Assembly (NCBI GenBank): GCA_905250025.1
Contig: CAJNOJ010000074.1
Coordinates: 248,001 to 312,000, forward strand
From: Adineta ricciae
Lineage: Eukaryota > Rotifera > Eurotatoria > Adinetida > Adinetidae
Length of the DNA stretch: 64,000 bases
Direction of reading: 5' to 3'
Below, piece by piece: positions 48,101 to 61,058 of the stretch. Both the position numbers and the translations under genes were made by a program. The notes below the pieces were generated by a model that saw only the letters and a program-made list of their open reading frames with translations, was not told the DNA's origin and ran no database searches. Positions within the stretch are counted from its first letter, which is position 1; every line of letters starts with the position of its first letter.

Positions 48101-49228
48101 CGTTTTCGTAAGCAACAACAAGAAATATGTTCACGAAAAAGTACACATACAATTCTCGAAGATTCAACGAATCAATTGATCGATAATGCTACCAACGATA
48201 CTCAAAATCACTATGATGAACCTCATCTCACAGAAGTTACACAGATAACACCCATTCGCTGTTCAGGAACATCAACAACGTCAATTCCACCACCACCACC
48301 ACCGTAAGTTCAATTAATAAAAGTTCGTGTTCTTGCCCGACAAAACTAAACAGGAGATATATCTGGTATAATCTAAATCTTTAAATAACGAGAACATAGT
48401 ACCACCATAACCGTCAACAAGTTTTCGTAATAGTAACTCGAAGCGTATATCTGTCATTGAAATTATGGTTTACTTTGAACTAGATTGCCTGTGGGTGGCT
48501 TCCGATCAGTTGTCTCACAATCGAACCGTCCATTCAGTTCTCAAAGAACATCAATCACGACGTTAGCACGCGAACCCAACGGATTGGAACTCGGATGCAA
48601 CACGGGAACATCAACAACATCAAGCAAATTATCGGATACACAAATTCTTCAGGAAGTAAGGTTTACTATAAATAACTCTCTGATCAATATATCTCCTTGT
48701 TTGCTTCTTTAAATAGCTCCGTACCAATCCACTGTTCACGAAAGCAAAACAATATCTTGAAATCGAACCAGGCTCCAACGGTCGTCGATCTGGACGTCGT
48801 TTGAATGAATCAGCCCCGTATTTACGATTGGAAACATGCTCGAAGGGAGTTTCATCCGACCCTCAGGACGATGATTCTGGTCGAAAATCCTTTCTCATGT
48901 GCTCTGCTGATGTCAATTTTACGATCGAAGCTCCATCGAAATCAAATAATTGCACAAAAAATGAAATAAAACGCATTAATTCCCGGACATTCACTAAATC
49001 CTTCTTACAAACTCAATGTCGACAATCAGAACTCGAAGTTATTTTCCAAGTAAGTTGATGCTATTCAGACATCTGCTCAGAAAATATCCTCAGACAAAAT
49101 AATCAGTTCGGTATTACATTTTCATTGTTGAAACAAACTTGTTTATGTATTGTAATTAAAATCTGATATATTTTTCTTGTTGTTCTTTTTAGAAACGTGC
49201 TCAGCGAAGTGAACAAAATCTAACTTAA
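45127..49228 (+). CDS. Large disordered protein of unknown function
   Basis: I do not recognise this gene. Seven exons (45127-45250, 45309-45363, 46466-47505, 47562-48303, 48484-48655, 48717-49049, 49193-49228) join in one frame to 833 residues. The first exon is very basic (HRTRWRTRRFWRLFHRQ), followed by NLLRF and PRLPITVPPLVPTL. The rest is mostly Ser/Thr/Asn-rich and predicted disordered, with a YMIPRVKTYLDDEQ block, proline runs (PPTPPPLP, PPPPPP) and a more ordered C-terminal segment (RTNPLFTKAKQYLEIEPG, APYLRLETC). There is no signal peptide or transmembrane helix. Proline runs suggest SH3, WW or EVH1 partners, so a scaffold role is possible. Frame continuity over six splices makes the gene itself fairly secure. 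Confidence 0.7.
45364..46465 (+). other. Unusually long intron of the unknown disordered-protein gene
   Basis: A GT-AG intron of 1,102 nt joins TG to G in frame. It contains a GAAA tetranucleotide repeat near 45482-45508 and a 95-codon chance-like frame near 45.8-46.1 kb. It follows two tiny exons, so it may hold enhancer or alternative-promoter elements. Confidence 0.6.
45482..45508 (+). repeat. GAAA tetranucleotide repeat
   Basis: About six to seven GAAA units within the long intron. Confidence 0.85.
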
Positions 49229-49287
49229 TACAAGACATTTGTTCTCGACTATTTTTTGTTCGTTTCCAATAAAATGCATTTATATTA

Positions 49288-51004
49288 TCAAAGACATGTC
49301 ACTCTTGATATAGTGATATCATGATAGGTGCAATAATCAACAAGAATGTTTGTTTTTGTTGTGTCATTCATTGGTATGCATTCGTTATTGGTATGTGGAA
49401 AGGAATATTTCGTAAGCAAACAATGTTTCGCCGGGTTCTTCTTGACGATTGTCGGTGAAACTAGTGGAGATGATTGAATTGCTACTTGTTTATTATTATC
49501 CGAATTAGATTCGAGATTTTCGGCTGAGATAGCAGACGAGGCTCGAGTTTGCGAATAATGTACGAGCTGCAAATGATGATGCGCCATAAGATAATTTCGA
49601 ATACGTGCTGGAAAACACTGACAGAGATATTTGACAAAAGCTCGACGAAATTCACGCGACGAATAGGCATAGATGATTGGATTCACACTAGAAAAACGAA
49701 TGATTCAATCATAGAAAAAGATGTGATCTCGTACCTTGAATTGATATAGCCTAGCCAGGTAAATAATTGAAAGACAAGATCATTTCCGACGAGAAATTGT
49801 TCGAAAGTAGTCAGGGATGGTTTTGTTCGCAGAAACTGTTTTGCTACTGCAGTTAATGGATTATAGATGAAAAATGGTAACCAGCATATCACAAAAATGC
49901 CCATGACGTAAGCAAGTGTGATGGTTGCTTTTTGTTCTTTGGAGAATTTCGATAAACGCTTGCCGAATGATTGACGATATTTATTTGCTTGAATTTGCTT
50001 TCGATTCGCATTCATTTCAGAAGTGTTCATAGATGAGCAATATGACACAGAATTATCGGTTACCGATGAATCGCCATCATTTGGTAGACCATGATATTTT
50101 CCTCGATGAATACGCAGGCAAACATCAGGCGGAGCATTAGCTGGAGTGACTTCTGCTTGTTTTCGTCTCTTGCGTAACTTGGGTTTGATGGATGGTGTGA
50201 CTTTAACACCGGTTTTGAACGCTTGTAGTTGCTGAATAGCAGCGCGGTAGATTTGAATATAAACAAAGATCATTACAAATAATGGAATATAAAATGATAT
50301 GAATGAAGAGAACAAGATATAGTAGATATCATCAGGAAATAGACAACGGTTGTCTTCGTATTGACGAGGAACTAGATGCCAATAGCCAACAGCTGGAAAC
50401 GATATTAAACCTAAACGGAAATGGGTTTAGCGAAAAGGATATTGAGGAAAGTGTAAAAAAAAAGTTTACTTGAACATAACCAAACGGCAACGAGTAGATA
50501 CGGCCAACGTTTAACGAAAAATGCTCGATGATATGAGATAGGATCAGTTATTGCTGAATATCGATCCAAAGCGATGACGCACAGATCTAATATCGATGCT
50601 GTACTAGCACAGACATCAAATGAATGCCATACATCACAAAAGATTTGACCGAATGGCCAATAGTCACCATAGATCACTTGGATAATAGCAAATGGCATGA
50701 CGACTAATCCAACAAATAAATCGGCGCATGCTAATGAGGCCATGTAATAGTAAGTTGCTAAAAGAAAGAAAGAAGAATGCTTATAAAAATCTCGAATATG
50801 ATCAAATCTACCTGATTTCAGATATCGTTCCTGCATAACGGCATAAATAACGAGAACATTACCAAGTACGGTAATAATACAACAAAAGCTAAGGACAACA
50901 CTTAAAATTGGATTAATGATGTTAATATTGTGATTGATTTCTTCGAATGAAAACTCAAGCGAACTGTTCGAACCGACAGATGTCAAGTTGATAGCTATTG
51001 GCAT
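49288..51004 (-). CDS. Class A GPCR, biogenic-amine receptor type
   Basis: This is a rhodopsin-family seven-helix receptor closest in pattern to dopamine/octopamine/adrenergic receptors. The start is the ATG at 51002-51004. N-glycosylation sites (NLT, NSS) precede helix 1. Key motifs: LGNVLVIYAV (helix 1), LACADLFVGLVVMPF (helix 2), a helix 3 with DVCASTASI (the amine-binding Asp) and DRYSAI, SFISFYIPLFVMIF (helix 5), a long basic third loop, ICWLPFFIYNPL (helix 6) and NPIIYA (helix 7). A Cys pair in the C-tail could be palmitoylated. Its stop is 59 nt from the convergent neighbour's stop. Ligand cannot be named from this sequence. Confidence 0.9.
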
Positions 51005-53648
51005 TGGATAGTCGAAATAGATAAGCAAAAAGGGAAAATATCATCATCGTGTTCATGAACTTGATAGTCGTGGTTGGTGCTCTTTTCTTTGGAACACTTC
51101 TTTTTCACATCTGAAACAAACAAGGAATGAAGTAAAGCTTTGATCAATGCTTGACATAATCCGGATATGCATCAGACAGTAGCTAGAAAGAATAATCTTG
51201 TAGATTAACTAGCTTTTATACACAGATAGTAATAGTCATATTAGTATGACATTGATTACAATGAAAGATCAAATTACAAGACGGCTGTTAACTCAGAACG
51301 CATCAATTAAAAAACTAGGCAACTGCAAGCAATTCTATGTAATAACTAAATACATTTTCCTGGAAATGTCCTCGAGTATTCTTGGAGAAAAGATCTGTTT
51401 ACTATTCTTTTTTCTCCAAGTTGAAGTCACTTGTCGAATGAGACTATGCAAACTCTCCAATCGTCAATGACAAGATCAGTTTGAATAATTAACTAGACGG
51501 GAAATACATTTGTTTCGTTTCGAGTACGATTACCAGATCGAGGTAGATACACATGACCTAAGCTTATATTTAGTCTTTTGGTTCTGTTTACAATCTATAA
51601 TTAGCAGTCGTTCAGTTGCCATGCATATAGAAAAGACTACCTAGTATGAACGGGTTTGATTGGAAAGGGAAGTGTCAGGACGTTCTCTGGTTTTTGTACA
51701 ATGAAGAAACTAAATGGCATGTCATTACGCTATTGGCATGTTCAATAATTTCATTAGGCGAATAGCGAGAGTTGATCGCTTTCTCAATCTGAGAGTTTCT
51801 AGGGATGTTGAATTATTAGTATAAAACTTTTAGCACTATTTACAGAGAGAGTTGATTACATGTGATCTTCTTGTATTCAAACTAGCTTATTGTAGCTAAA
51901 AATTCAATTTTCTATCTATTTTAAAACGAGATTAGATAAAGAACATAAATATCGAAAAGCTGAGGGAATCTTACAGATGATATTCAACTAAATGCATTTC
52001 AGAACACTAGGTATTTTTCGACGAAAGTACTCGTCTTGATTACTATTTTCTCTCCCCATCATTATTAATTAAGTTGACTTAGTTATTAACATGGCGATGG
52101 AAATACGACTGGATGTCTCTCCTTAAGCATGCACATGAAATTAACCGTTGGTGTTTCTCTAGGATAGTTTCTTTATTGATATTTTTAAAGTTAAGATGAC
52201 AGTTCTTGTGTAATCTAATAAGAAATATTAAGTAGGAGTAAATGGAAAGCGTGTGACTTTCTATTCTTTACCATTTTCCCACAGTGTTGAGTGCTTGCGT
52301 TTGGCATCCGTTTTACTTTTAATAGTTTCATCTTGTTTCACAAAATAGTCATCGAGTGAAACAACGGAACATCCATTAAGACATGTTCCTAACTGTTTCT
52401 CATACATTCCTGTCACGCACACCTCGAAATGAAGCGATAAGAAAGAAACCGATCTTCACCTACCCATTTCACGAAATTGTTCTCATTCGACTGATGCAAA
52501 TATTTGCTTTTCTTGCAATTTAACGCTATGCTGATGAGCTAAATACTAATAAGAAGACAAACGGAAATCTCGTAATGCACCTCAATACGTTCTATCGTTT
52601 GATGTCGAGGAAAACTTCTTTTGTTCTATGATTAATGCATTGGCAAAAGGGGGCTGCACTTCAACGTTCTTGTGATCTCTATTTTTAGTCAAGAGTCTTG
52701 TCGAACATCTCGAAAAAGAAATCGATTGCGATGTGTATTTGAAGAAAGAGGGAGAGAGACAGAACGACGAGAAAAGAGAGTGTATTAAAGACAAATATCA
52801 CAAGTAATCAATAAGAAACTAGTTTGCAATTACTTTTCCAGAATAAACAGACATGAGCACTTTCTCTTTGAATTATTATGGAAAAATAACATCGATTCTG
52901 ATGTTTTTGATAATTAAAACGACAAGATAAACATCGAGCTGACGTTTCTGACAAGAGGAGAGAGAGAGCAGCGATATGAAGTTTACGTTTACGTCGAGAC
53001 AAATCTGAAAGTTTGCTTTTGAAACGAAAAGAAGAAGAGAGAACAACGAGAAAAATCCTAATTGACTGAATTCTACTAAGACTGACGTCTATTGAATTAT
53101 GTTCATCAGAGAGATAAAAAAATTCATTGACATCCATAATGGTATTTATTAGATCAGTCATCAGATGAAATAAGACAGTGTATGGTTCACTTTGACAAAA
53201 TTGAACTTCTTTAAACGCAGTGAAAAGATCTTACCGACCCAATCGCATTAAGAATGCGAATAAGGTTATTTTTCGTTTCGACTGATTCTCTGTGCTTACT
53301 TGGAGCTTGAATCAGCGCACAGTACACTCAATGGCATCAATGAGCGGATGATATGTGTAAGCAGAGACTTCTTCGAGACATTTATTTTACTGAAACATAT
53401 TTTATAAATCATGCTGCACTAGTGATCCATGTCATATGCTGTCATGCTTTTGAGATGAGAAATATCATACTGTTCTTTCTGCCATTCTTAGTCATCTGGT
53501 ATTAATATATTTGATGAATATTCAATTATACCGCGAGCATTTTGTTTCTATCATCTGAATGGATAATAATAAGAATCGATCTTTCTCTTTTTTTTTTATC
53601 GATCATGCGTTCTTTCTTTCGTATTAATATAAAGAAAACGATGAAATC
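51005..53648. other. 2.6 kb gene-poor region upstream of the GPCR
   Basis: This is the longest gene-free stretch in the window. It has no open frame with family features; a 117-codon minus-strand frame near 53 kb is low-complexity. A GTTTGTTTCAG acceptor on the minus strand near 51113 could end a 5' UTR intron of the GPCR. A donor-like site near 53230 could start one. Purine-rich tracts occur near 52745. It probably holds GPCR regulatory sequence or non-coding exons; that is inference. Confidence 0.45.
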
Positions 53649-54260
53649 CTACGGGCGAGAATCGCGTACAAGAAAATTTCTCCACGATGACCATCGTTCG
53701 GAATTGTCGTATAAATAAACCATTGAACGCGTCAATGATGGCTGTAATGTTTCTCGATGACACTCGAACAACCAAAGAACCACACCCCAAACGAATGCAG
53801 CGAACCACGGAAACACCGGCTGTTGAATACGCGGTAACCAAGCACGTTTTTGTGCATAACGTGCGAGCCCAACTGTGATTCTTGCGAGAAGGTAGTAAAT
53901 AATTTGTTCATTGACACTGTTATGCTCGTTAAAAGTCACATAACCAACAATGAAAGCGCAAACGAACGCTCGCCATGGTTTTGAGATTCCAAAAACGGAT
54001 GCAAAGATTGTTCGAAGTGTTTTATAACAAAAGACAAATAAACCTAAGTTTTTCCCATGTAAATAACTCATTCGAATAATAAAACGAATTCGCTGTGGCC
54101 ATGGCTCTCGACGAAACAAGATGGCTTGGACAAGAGAATGTGCAAAACGTACTTTAGCACCGTAGACAATACCTTGACGTAAGCCTTTTATCGTTGCTAA
54201 AGTACTATGATGTGATGGATCATTGAGAAAACTATTGACAACATACGGGATGATCGACAT
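53649..54260 (-). CDS. PXMP4: Peroxisomal membrane protein 4 (PMP24)
   Basis: This is a peroxisomal integral membrane protein of the Tim17/22/23-related group; its function is poorly known. The single exon of 203 residues aligns with human PXMP4 over its whole length: GLRQGIVYGAKVRFAHSLV, YLHGKNLGLFVFCYKTLR, FNEHNSVNEQIIYYLLAR and VLWLFECHRETLQPSLTRSM followed by YLYDNSERW. The ATG at 54258-54260 is four bases after a CAATAG acceptor. No intron is needed. Confidence 0.95.
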   Translation of the reverse strand: MSIIPYVVNSFLNDPSHHSTLATIKGLRQGIVYGAKVRFAHSLVQAILFRREPWPQRIRFIIRMSYLHGKNLGLFVFCYKTLRTIFASVFGISKPWRAFVCAFIVGYVTFNEHNSVNEQIIYYLLARITVGLARYAQKRAWLPRIQQPVFPWFAAFVWGVVLWLFECHRETLQPSLTRSMVYLYDNSERWSSWRNFLVRDSRP

Positions 54261-54673
54261 GAAACTATTGAGATGGTTGTGATGATCAGATCTAGGTGAA
54301 ATTTATGTACGACTGCATATTTAGTTAGAAAATATGCATTTGTTATAGTTTGTTTTGCTTGACGTCCGTCGAATTGAATTAATGGATGAATCGAAGGACC
54401 AAACGACACAACAACATTGAGAATAACAACTGAAGTTATAGATGTCTCCAGTCAACATATGTTTCTTCTCAGTCGATTGCATTGCGACAGTGCATGAAGA
54501 ATGGCATCGCGCTCTTTTGCGATTGAATTTATAAATCACGTCAAAAATTCTCGTACAAATCAGAAAAAGTTTCAATCAAGCAAGAATGTCCCTCAATGCG
54601 TATATGTAAAACATAAACAGCAAAAAAATATCATCTGACTATACAAACGAGTGAGTAGTTCAAAGTCGAAATG
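54261..54673. other. Spacer PXMP4 / VWA3A-like
   Basis: This holds the upstream region of PXMP4 and the 3' region of the VWA gene (both minus strand). Two small minus-strand frames here overlap the PXMP4 start and show no family features. No convincing AATAAA was found. Confidence 0.35.
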
Positions 54674-57600
54674 TTATGCAAATACGCTCGACGATCGTTT
54701 ATTGAACCATGCTTCTGACATCGGTACACGAGCCGGTCCAACCAAAACACTATCATCTTGAGTTTGTCCGTTTTGTTGCGTTGGCGGTTGACCTGTGCGA
54801 TGGGTTGCGGCATCCTGCTGTTGATTATACAGTGAACGGAATGTAATTGCCTGTTTCAAGTAAAGTCGGGCTTTGACAATTTCTCGTAGCAGATATTTCA
54901 GATCATCGCTTTCAAGTTCAGGCAATAAACTATCATCAAGTTCTAAATCATACGTTTTATCTTCTTGTAAACGATGCATGAATAAATGTAATTCGCGAGA
55001 GTTATTTGTTGAACGATGGTAACGCCCGTTATTGTCATGTGCGAGACTTTTGAGAAAATAGTTTGCGTCTAGATCTTGGCAACAGAACGAGATTGTATTG
55101 ATCGAAATACGTTTGTTTTCAGTTGTATTCATGTCGATCGTGTTCATCAAACGAACTTGTTCCAAGAGGTATGTTGTACTATGATCAGGTTTGCCATCAC
55201 TAACGTAATAAATCGCATCGATTGGCTGTTTAGTTTGATGAAAATCAAATGCGTATCGTAAAACGCGCTCGCTGCAAGTGTTTCCATGTGCTTTCAATGT
55301 ACTTATCCAAGCCAATGCTTCGTGACAATTATCTTCTGTTGGAAAAATCAGATTTTCACGCCATGCTTGATAGGTGTCATTAAATTGAATAAAATTAAAT
55401 TGAATTTGATTCGGAAACAATTGTTCCCAGACAAGCGTAGCCAATTCTTTCTTTAAGAAGTCTAAATACGGTTCCATTGAACCACTTGTATCAACAAGAA
55501 TAAGAATGTTCTTATGAGTGATTGTTGAGAAAGTTAAACGACTGCCGTTCAATAACCATTGCATGCGTTTGTAATAACGACGAAGAACACCTTCGCACCG
55601 TCGACGATAATCATCTAATTCTCGTGGACGTAATTGTAAATGGCGAATACTACCGTTGATATTAATCGATGGAAATACAGAACAGTAACGAGCAGATGAT
55701 GTCGATTTTAAATTTGGAACAGTAATTGTGTCATGGCGACCTAGGCAAACGATTGCTTCGACTAATCATGTACGACTATATGTGAGTACTTACATTCTGG
55801 TCCCGAAACCATTTTGTGTAGGTCAAGTTTCAATCGAACAAGTGAATGTTTTCTTAACCAAGCCTGAAACAGAGTTTACTGATGTTGAATCTCCCTAGTT
55901 AAGGAATCTTCTCTTACGTGTGATGGTTCATTATCTTCATTTGTTGGAATAAGTAGGACATGGCCTGGCGAATATTTTCGTACGGATTTCTTTCCTGTTG
56001 ATGCACTTGTTGAATCAGTTTTGAGTACCGAAAGTTTTGTGTTATGTTGACCATCTATATAGAACGATTCTTGCTTTAAATCTCCTGCTGCTGCCGCTGC
56101 TTTTTGTCTAAACAACCAAATAAATCGATCGAGTAAAATTTTTCTATTACAAAAAGCACAGAATCCAATTACTTTCGGCGTCGTGCACGTGCAGAATCTT
56201 GTCGTAGAGGTCTGTCTTCAGGCCATTCAGGTATTAGATTTCTATTTGAGTTCGTACTCGTTGGTCTCCAATGTTGTTCGTCTCCATTATTACTTGAATC
56301 ATTGAGATGTTGTCGGGCAGCACTCAGTAATGTTGGTCGAACAACTAACGGTCCCGAACGCTTTTCCTTGTCTGTATTTTCAATAGGCAAAGCCTTTGAA
56401 TTTGCATTGTCACTTTCGCGGACACGTCGTTTGGATTTAACCGTTTCGACAAGATTGGCTGCTTGTTCGGAAAACTGGCAAGCTTTCTCGATTTCATTTT
56501 GAAGTAATTTAATGTCATCACTTTCGATAGTTCCAGTTTCGCGAAACCACAAAAATCGTCCACCGGAGTGTTTTGCCAATGCACGCATGAATTCCGCTGT
56601 TTTCGTGGCATTAGCCCATCGACCACTTCCTGTCATTGATAGACTACTCTGAATACCATGTTCGGACATGTAATAATCGTCAATATTGAACAAGATCGTA
56701 TGCAAATGTATCGATCTACCAACATTACATTCTTCGACATATGCACAGCATACATCCAGTGTTTGATCTGGTACGCCACTTGTTAACAGATAGATGCCTT
56801 CTGGATGAATATGATGTTTACGTTCTTCTTCATTTTCGTAAATAGCACGCAATGCATTGAGAAGATTACGTGTGCCACCACAATTTAATCGTAACACCTA
56901 CAATTTATACGATATTAAGGGGATCAATTATTCTCTAAGAAAACCAAAAAAATGATCGTACCCATTGCCAAGCAAGTTGCAAGTTTTCAATATTTGGTTG
57001 TACCATTGTTGGTTTGAATCTTAGTAATCCATCTTTATGAGGTGTTCCAAATGCAATGATATTAAAAAATCGTCTGCCAAACAATTGCTGTTCAAGTAAC
57101 AATCTCAATGAATGTTGAATATGTATAATATAATCACGATTTGCTTGGCAACAGTCCACCAATATGATGATATTATTTTCAACAAGATTACCAAAGATTT
57201 TACGTGATGATGAACATAACCATTCCATGCGCTGTTCGTACAATTCGACCACTTTTTTCAATCGCTTCTGATAATCGTACAGAGCGGCGAGATCGACATG
57301 AACATTCTTTGTAGTACCATCGTGCCAATCAACTTGAATCATGGAACGGTCATATATTTGAGAGGTAACAGTTTTACGAAGTATTGGAATGTAGTCTTCA
57401 CGTGCTGCATAAGCGTTATGTCCAAGAACTTGAAAGATTGTTAGCTTTTTCGCATATAAACCATGTTGACAAAGCCAATCAGCTGACGTACGATAGACAG
57501 CTGGATTATTGCTTGATAAAGTTGGAGGTGGATCTGTTTGCTGTCTGCTTCCACTTGAGTCGCGCTAGAAAACAAAATAATTTTCAGTTATTCAAATGAT

Positions 57601-59357
57601 CGTACTACCTTGTATTTTTGTGTCTAATCAAAAAAATGATTGGAAGAAACTTACAGTTTTGCTAGAAGAATTAGCGGATTTGTGTGATGGTGTTGCTGAT
57701 CGGCCGGCAACGCTGACACTATCATTGAAACGAACGCTGGACGACTTATCTTGTGACCGAATCGATGACATCCGTTCGTTGGTTGTTGCTGCTGATAGAG
57801 AACGTGGTTGTCGAGCATAGATTATCGGTGATTGTTCAATAAAATGTTGAGAAAAACGTAATGGTTGTTCATGATTGGGTGGACGTGGTAGAAACTTCGA
57901 TTGAGGATAATGTGCCATATCGAGAGTCAATTCGTTTTCAATCGAAATTATAGCCGAACCAAGTGCGCCGTGTCGCATTTCGTTTATGCGCGACAAAAGA
58001 TCATAAGAACGCTGAATTTCTCGTACAAGAAGACGAATATCTGTACTATTGTAGATCTGATGAGGCTGTTCACGCGAGTAACAATGATACGTATGTTTAA
58101 TTGTTTCAGGTATATCAGTGGTCAAGTTTTGTAAAGCGCTAAACGAAAATGAAACAATGTTCTAGTTAATCTAAAGAAGGCGATGCTTTGTTTGACTAAC
58201 CTCAACGGATTGTGTTCAACCAGTGCTGTTGATGTTGATGCTTGTCGTGAACGTATCGAAGCAAACGTGCTTGCAGATGTAGTCATTGTTTTCAATAATG
58301 CATTGACGAGATGATGGCTACAGTCATAAGATACGGCATGGATGCGTGGAATGTCTTCGCCACAGAACAATTGTGATGTATAATCAGCAATAATGTCGAT
58401 ATTTTGATCAGGTAGACTACCAACAACTAATAGAAGTGTATCGTAATCAGACATCAACGATGCACGACGTAGGGCTAAAATTGATGATCAATTTTGTAGA
58501 GAGAAAGACAGTGTTAACATTGTACCTTTTAATAAATTACTACCACCACTTGTTTTGAATACACATTGACTTGCGCCGTCCATATGAGTGCAATTTTCAT
58601 CGGTACAGCCAAATGCTGATTTCAAGGTTGCTAGCCAAGCGCGTGTCTCGTCCAATGAACGAGAGTTGACGTCACGAACACCTTTCCATAGAGCATCAAC
58701 TTCAGTTCCATATGCGATAAAACCTATTTGTTCTTTATGAACTAATTGTTCATCAATTAAGCTTAATAAATGTTTATGATATTCCTCTCCGCGTCCGAAA
58801 CTGGCTTGACTATAGCTAAAATCTAGGATAACGAGAACGCGTGCACCTTGAACAACGCCAAAGACTTTCCGACTATCTTGCAATAACCATCGGATGCGAT
58901 TCGATACAGTTTCAATTGTCGTATGTAAACGACATTCGAAATCATTAATGGTTAACGAATCAAAACTGATGTGTTGAATTGCTCGACCTGATTTATCGGT
59001 CGTAGGCAAAGACACTTTACCTTTAGTCAAGAGATCTTTTAATGTCAAACCATTTGCGGCTAGACCGTATTGAGATAACCATGCTTGTGATGCACGTGTA
59101 ATCGAAACATCTTTTGGTACCGCAGTAAGACGATCTAAATCATGATAATGATTGACATGCGTGGCTTGCAATTCATCAGGCGGTGCACCGCGGGCTGAAA
59201 ATGGTATAAAGTCTTGTTCATTTCTCTTCTCTTGGGAGTATTGACGACGTTCATCGTCATCGTCATCGTCGTAATTTTCATTGGCATTGATTATTGTAGA
59301 TTGTTCATCATCAGTCAATGATGTTAGAGATTCCTCCGAATCTTCTCCTGTCGACAT
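54674..59357 (-). CDS. VWA3A: Von Willebrand factor A domain protein, VWA3A-like
   Basis: This is an intracellular protein with three VWA-like domains, the largest gene in the right part of the window. It starts at the ATG 59355-59357 (MSTGEDSEESLTSL). VWA1 (about 58.9-58.2 kb) contains LLQDSRKVFGVV and VLVILDFSYSQ. VWA2 (about 57.3-56.3 kb) contains NIIILVDCCQANRD. VWA3 (55.6-55.0 kb) contains NILILVDTSGSMEPYL, a complete DxSxS metal site, and DAIYYVSDGKPDHST. Each unit is preceded by a WL-S-RK/RLTF-type segment, as in vertebrate VWA3A. Vertebrate VWA3A is enriched in ciliated tissues, so a ciliary role is plausible by inference. At least nine exons. The first two VWA domains lack intact metal-binding motifs. 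Confidence 0.87.
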
Positions 59358-59877
59358 TAGATTCAATCGAGATTGATTATTGTTTGCAAGTCAGTCAGTT
59401 TCAACAGATTGATTTATTTGATAACAACCATTTTTAGTTTTTATGGTAACCAGGTATCTACCACATGTTAAGTGTCCCATATCGTCTTTTTCTAGTTACA
59501 TCTAGATCGATAATAGACGTATAATTTTAATGAATATGGAGAAATATTTCGATTTATTATCGATTCATTAAGTGCAATATAGATGGCGCTAAGCGCTTTC
59601 GAAGAAAAGGGTACATTTTTGTGTGATAACGTATTGCGTTGCATGAGACTAATATAAGTCCAAAGCACAGCGATTTAATTGCTTTCGATATGTTAGAATC
59701 GTTTTTTATTCTTCTTAAGAAATGAGTTACACTACAGAGTACTACATTAATATGTTGGTTTCTAGTTTTAAAGACGAATAGTCAATGAATGAGAAAAATA
59801 TAATACTTTTAAACCTAGGAGAAAGAAGAAAGAGTTGTTTTTAGATAAAAAGCTAATTGCTTGTTGTTTATGGACGA
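59358..59877. other. Spacer VWA3A-like / MGST1
   Basis: Both flanking genes are on the minus strand. TTTATT at 59705-59710 (AATAAA on the minus strand) is a possible MGST1 poly(A) signal. No gene seen. Confidence 0.4.
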
Positions 59878-60444
59878 ACGGTGAGAAGAACACGTGTAGC
59901 CATTGAGAGTGTTGTAAGATAACCAGCAAGACAAGCAATAAATCGGCTAGGTTGTGGTAAAGCCAACTAAAATAATCGAAGGGAAAAGGTCATGTTGAAA
60001 AATGTTAGAAGAAATTATCAGATGCTTTACTTGATAGGTAAGTGTGTGTAAGACACGTGAAACAAAGAAGATGCGGAAATGCCAGAGAGCGGTATCGCGG
60101 TCTGGATTGGTACCAACGTAGAGTAATCCAACGAGAACGAATGGGACGATGTTTTCGATATCGTTCAAATGGTTACGACGAACGCGTTCGACATCAGGAT
60201 CATTTAAGACGACGACGGCTGATTTATTTTTAGCCAAGGATAAATCTTCAGGATTGGCAAAAACCTATCGATAGGAAATGAAAAAAACCAGTGCAAGTAT
60301 CAACGAATCGATTCTTACATCTTTGGACATACGTTTGAGAGTTGTTAAAGCAGATAAACCCATCATTTTAACAACAGATGCTGTTGAATAAAATGCGAAG
60401 TTTGAGAAGACTGAATTGTTAAGTGTATAATAAAGGATCGACAT
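59878..60444 (-). CDS. MGST1: Microsomal glutathione S-transferase 1
   Basis: This MAPEG-family membrane enzyme conjugates glutathione to lipophilic electrophiles and reduces lipid hydroperoxides. Four helices are expected. Key blocks: VFANPEDLSL, DVERVRRNHLNDIENIVPF (the family signature with the catalytic Arg), LYVGTNPDRDTALWHFRIFF and LPQPSRFIACLAGYLTTLSM. The start is the ATG at 60442-60444; three exons on the minus strand. Length is near the usual 155 residues. No anomaly. Confidence 0.94.
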
Positions 60445-61058
60445 TTTGTTCGATTAATTTGTATTAAATCTAACGAAGATAAGTTTGTTTTCAAGTTGGG
60501 GAAATAAATCGCAGTAGGTCGTCTTCTGCACACGTCAAGATACCTGAAATGAATGAGGAGAAAAGAAGAAACGATCGTCGAGATATAATGTAAGCACAAC
60601 AACAAAAGCACGCACACACACAGCACATCATCGTATAGAAACTATTTTCTCTCGTTCTCTCCACCAAAAAGAGAAGAAAATGTTTTTCTCTCGTCAGGAC
60701 GTATATTTAGATGGGCTTGTTTCTGCCTTTTCTTACGCGGTACATACCCTCTAAACCATCGGCATTCTGTATTATCCATATAAACAGAAGGAGACTAATG
60801 AATACAAATAGATTATATCTTTTCAAAAGAAATAATGCCTGAAATGAACTTTTTCGATTGACAAACTAACGACTATTAATGCTTTTATCATTATGGCATT
60901 CACTCGCCAGTGCCGACATCAATGTGATGTCCAGTGATCTGGAGAGTATTATACGATCATCATTAACGAGACAGCACCATATCAATTCCACCCTTGTGTA
61001 GGATGATTGACACTACAAACGGCGCCAATGGTTTCATTTGCTTCTTATTCGAGTCGAT
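60445..61058. other. Divergent spacer MGST1 / TAF5-like
   Basis: This spacer separates divergent genes and should contain both promoters. Purine-rich and CT-rich tracts lie near 60640-60700. No gene, repeat array or clear leader acceptor next to the TAF5 ATG was seen. Confidence 0.4.

Noticed and set aside
52808-53161. 117-codon minus-strand open frame in the GPCR upstream region
   Set aside because: No recognisable domain and low-complexity composition; probably chance.
51005-53648. Possible transposable element
   Set aside because: No transposase or reverse-transcriptase motifs, terminal repeats or target duplications visible.
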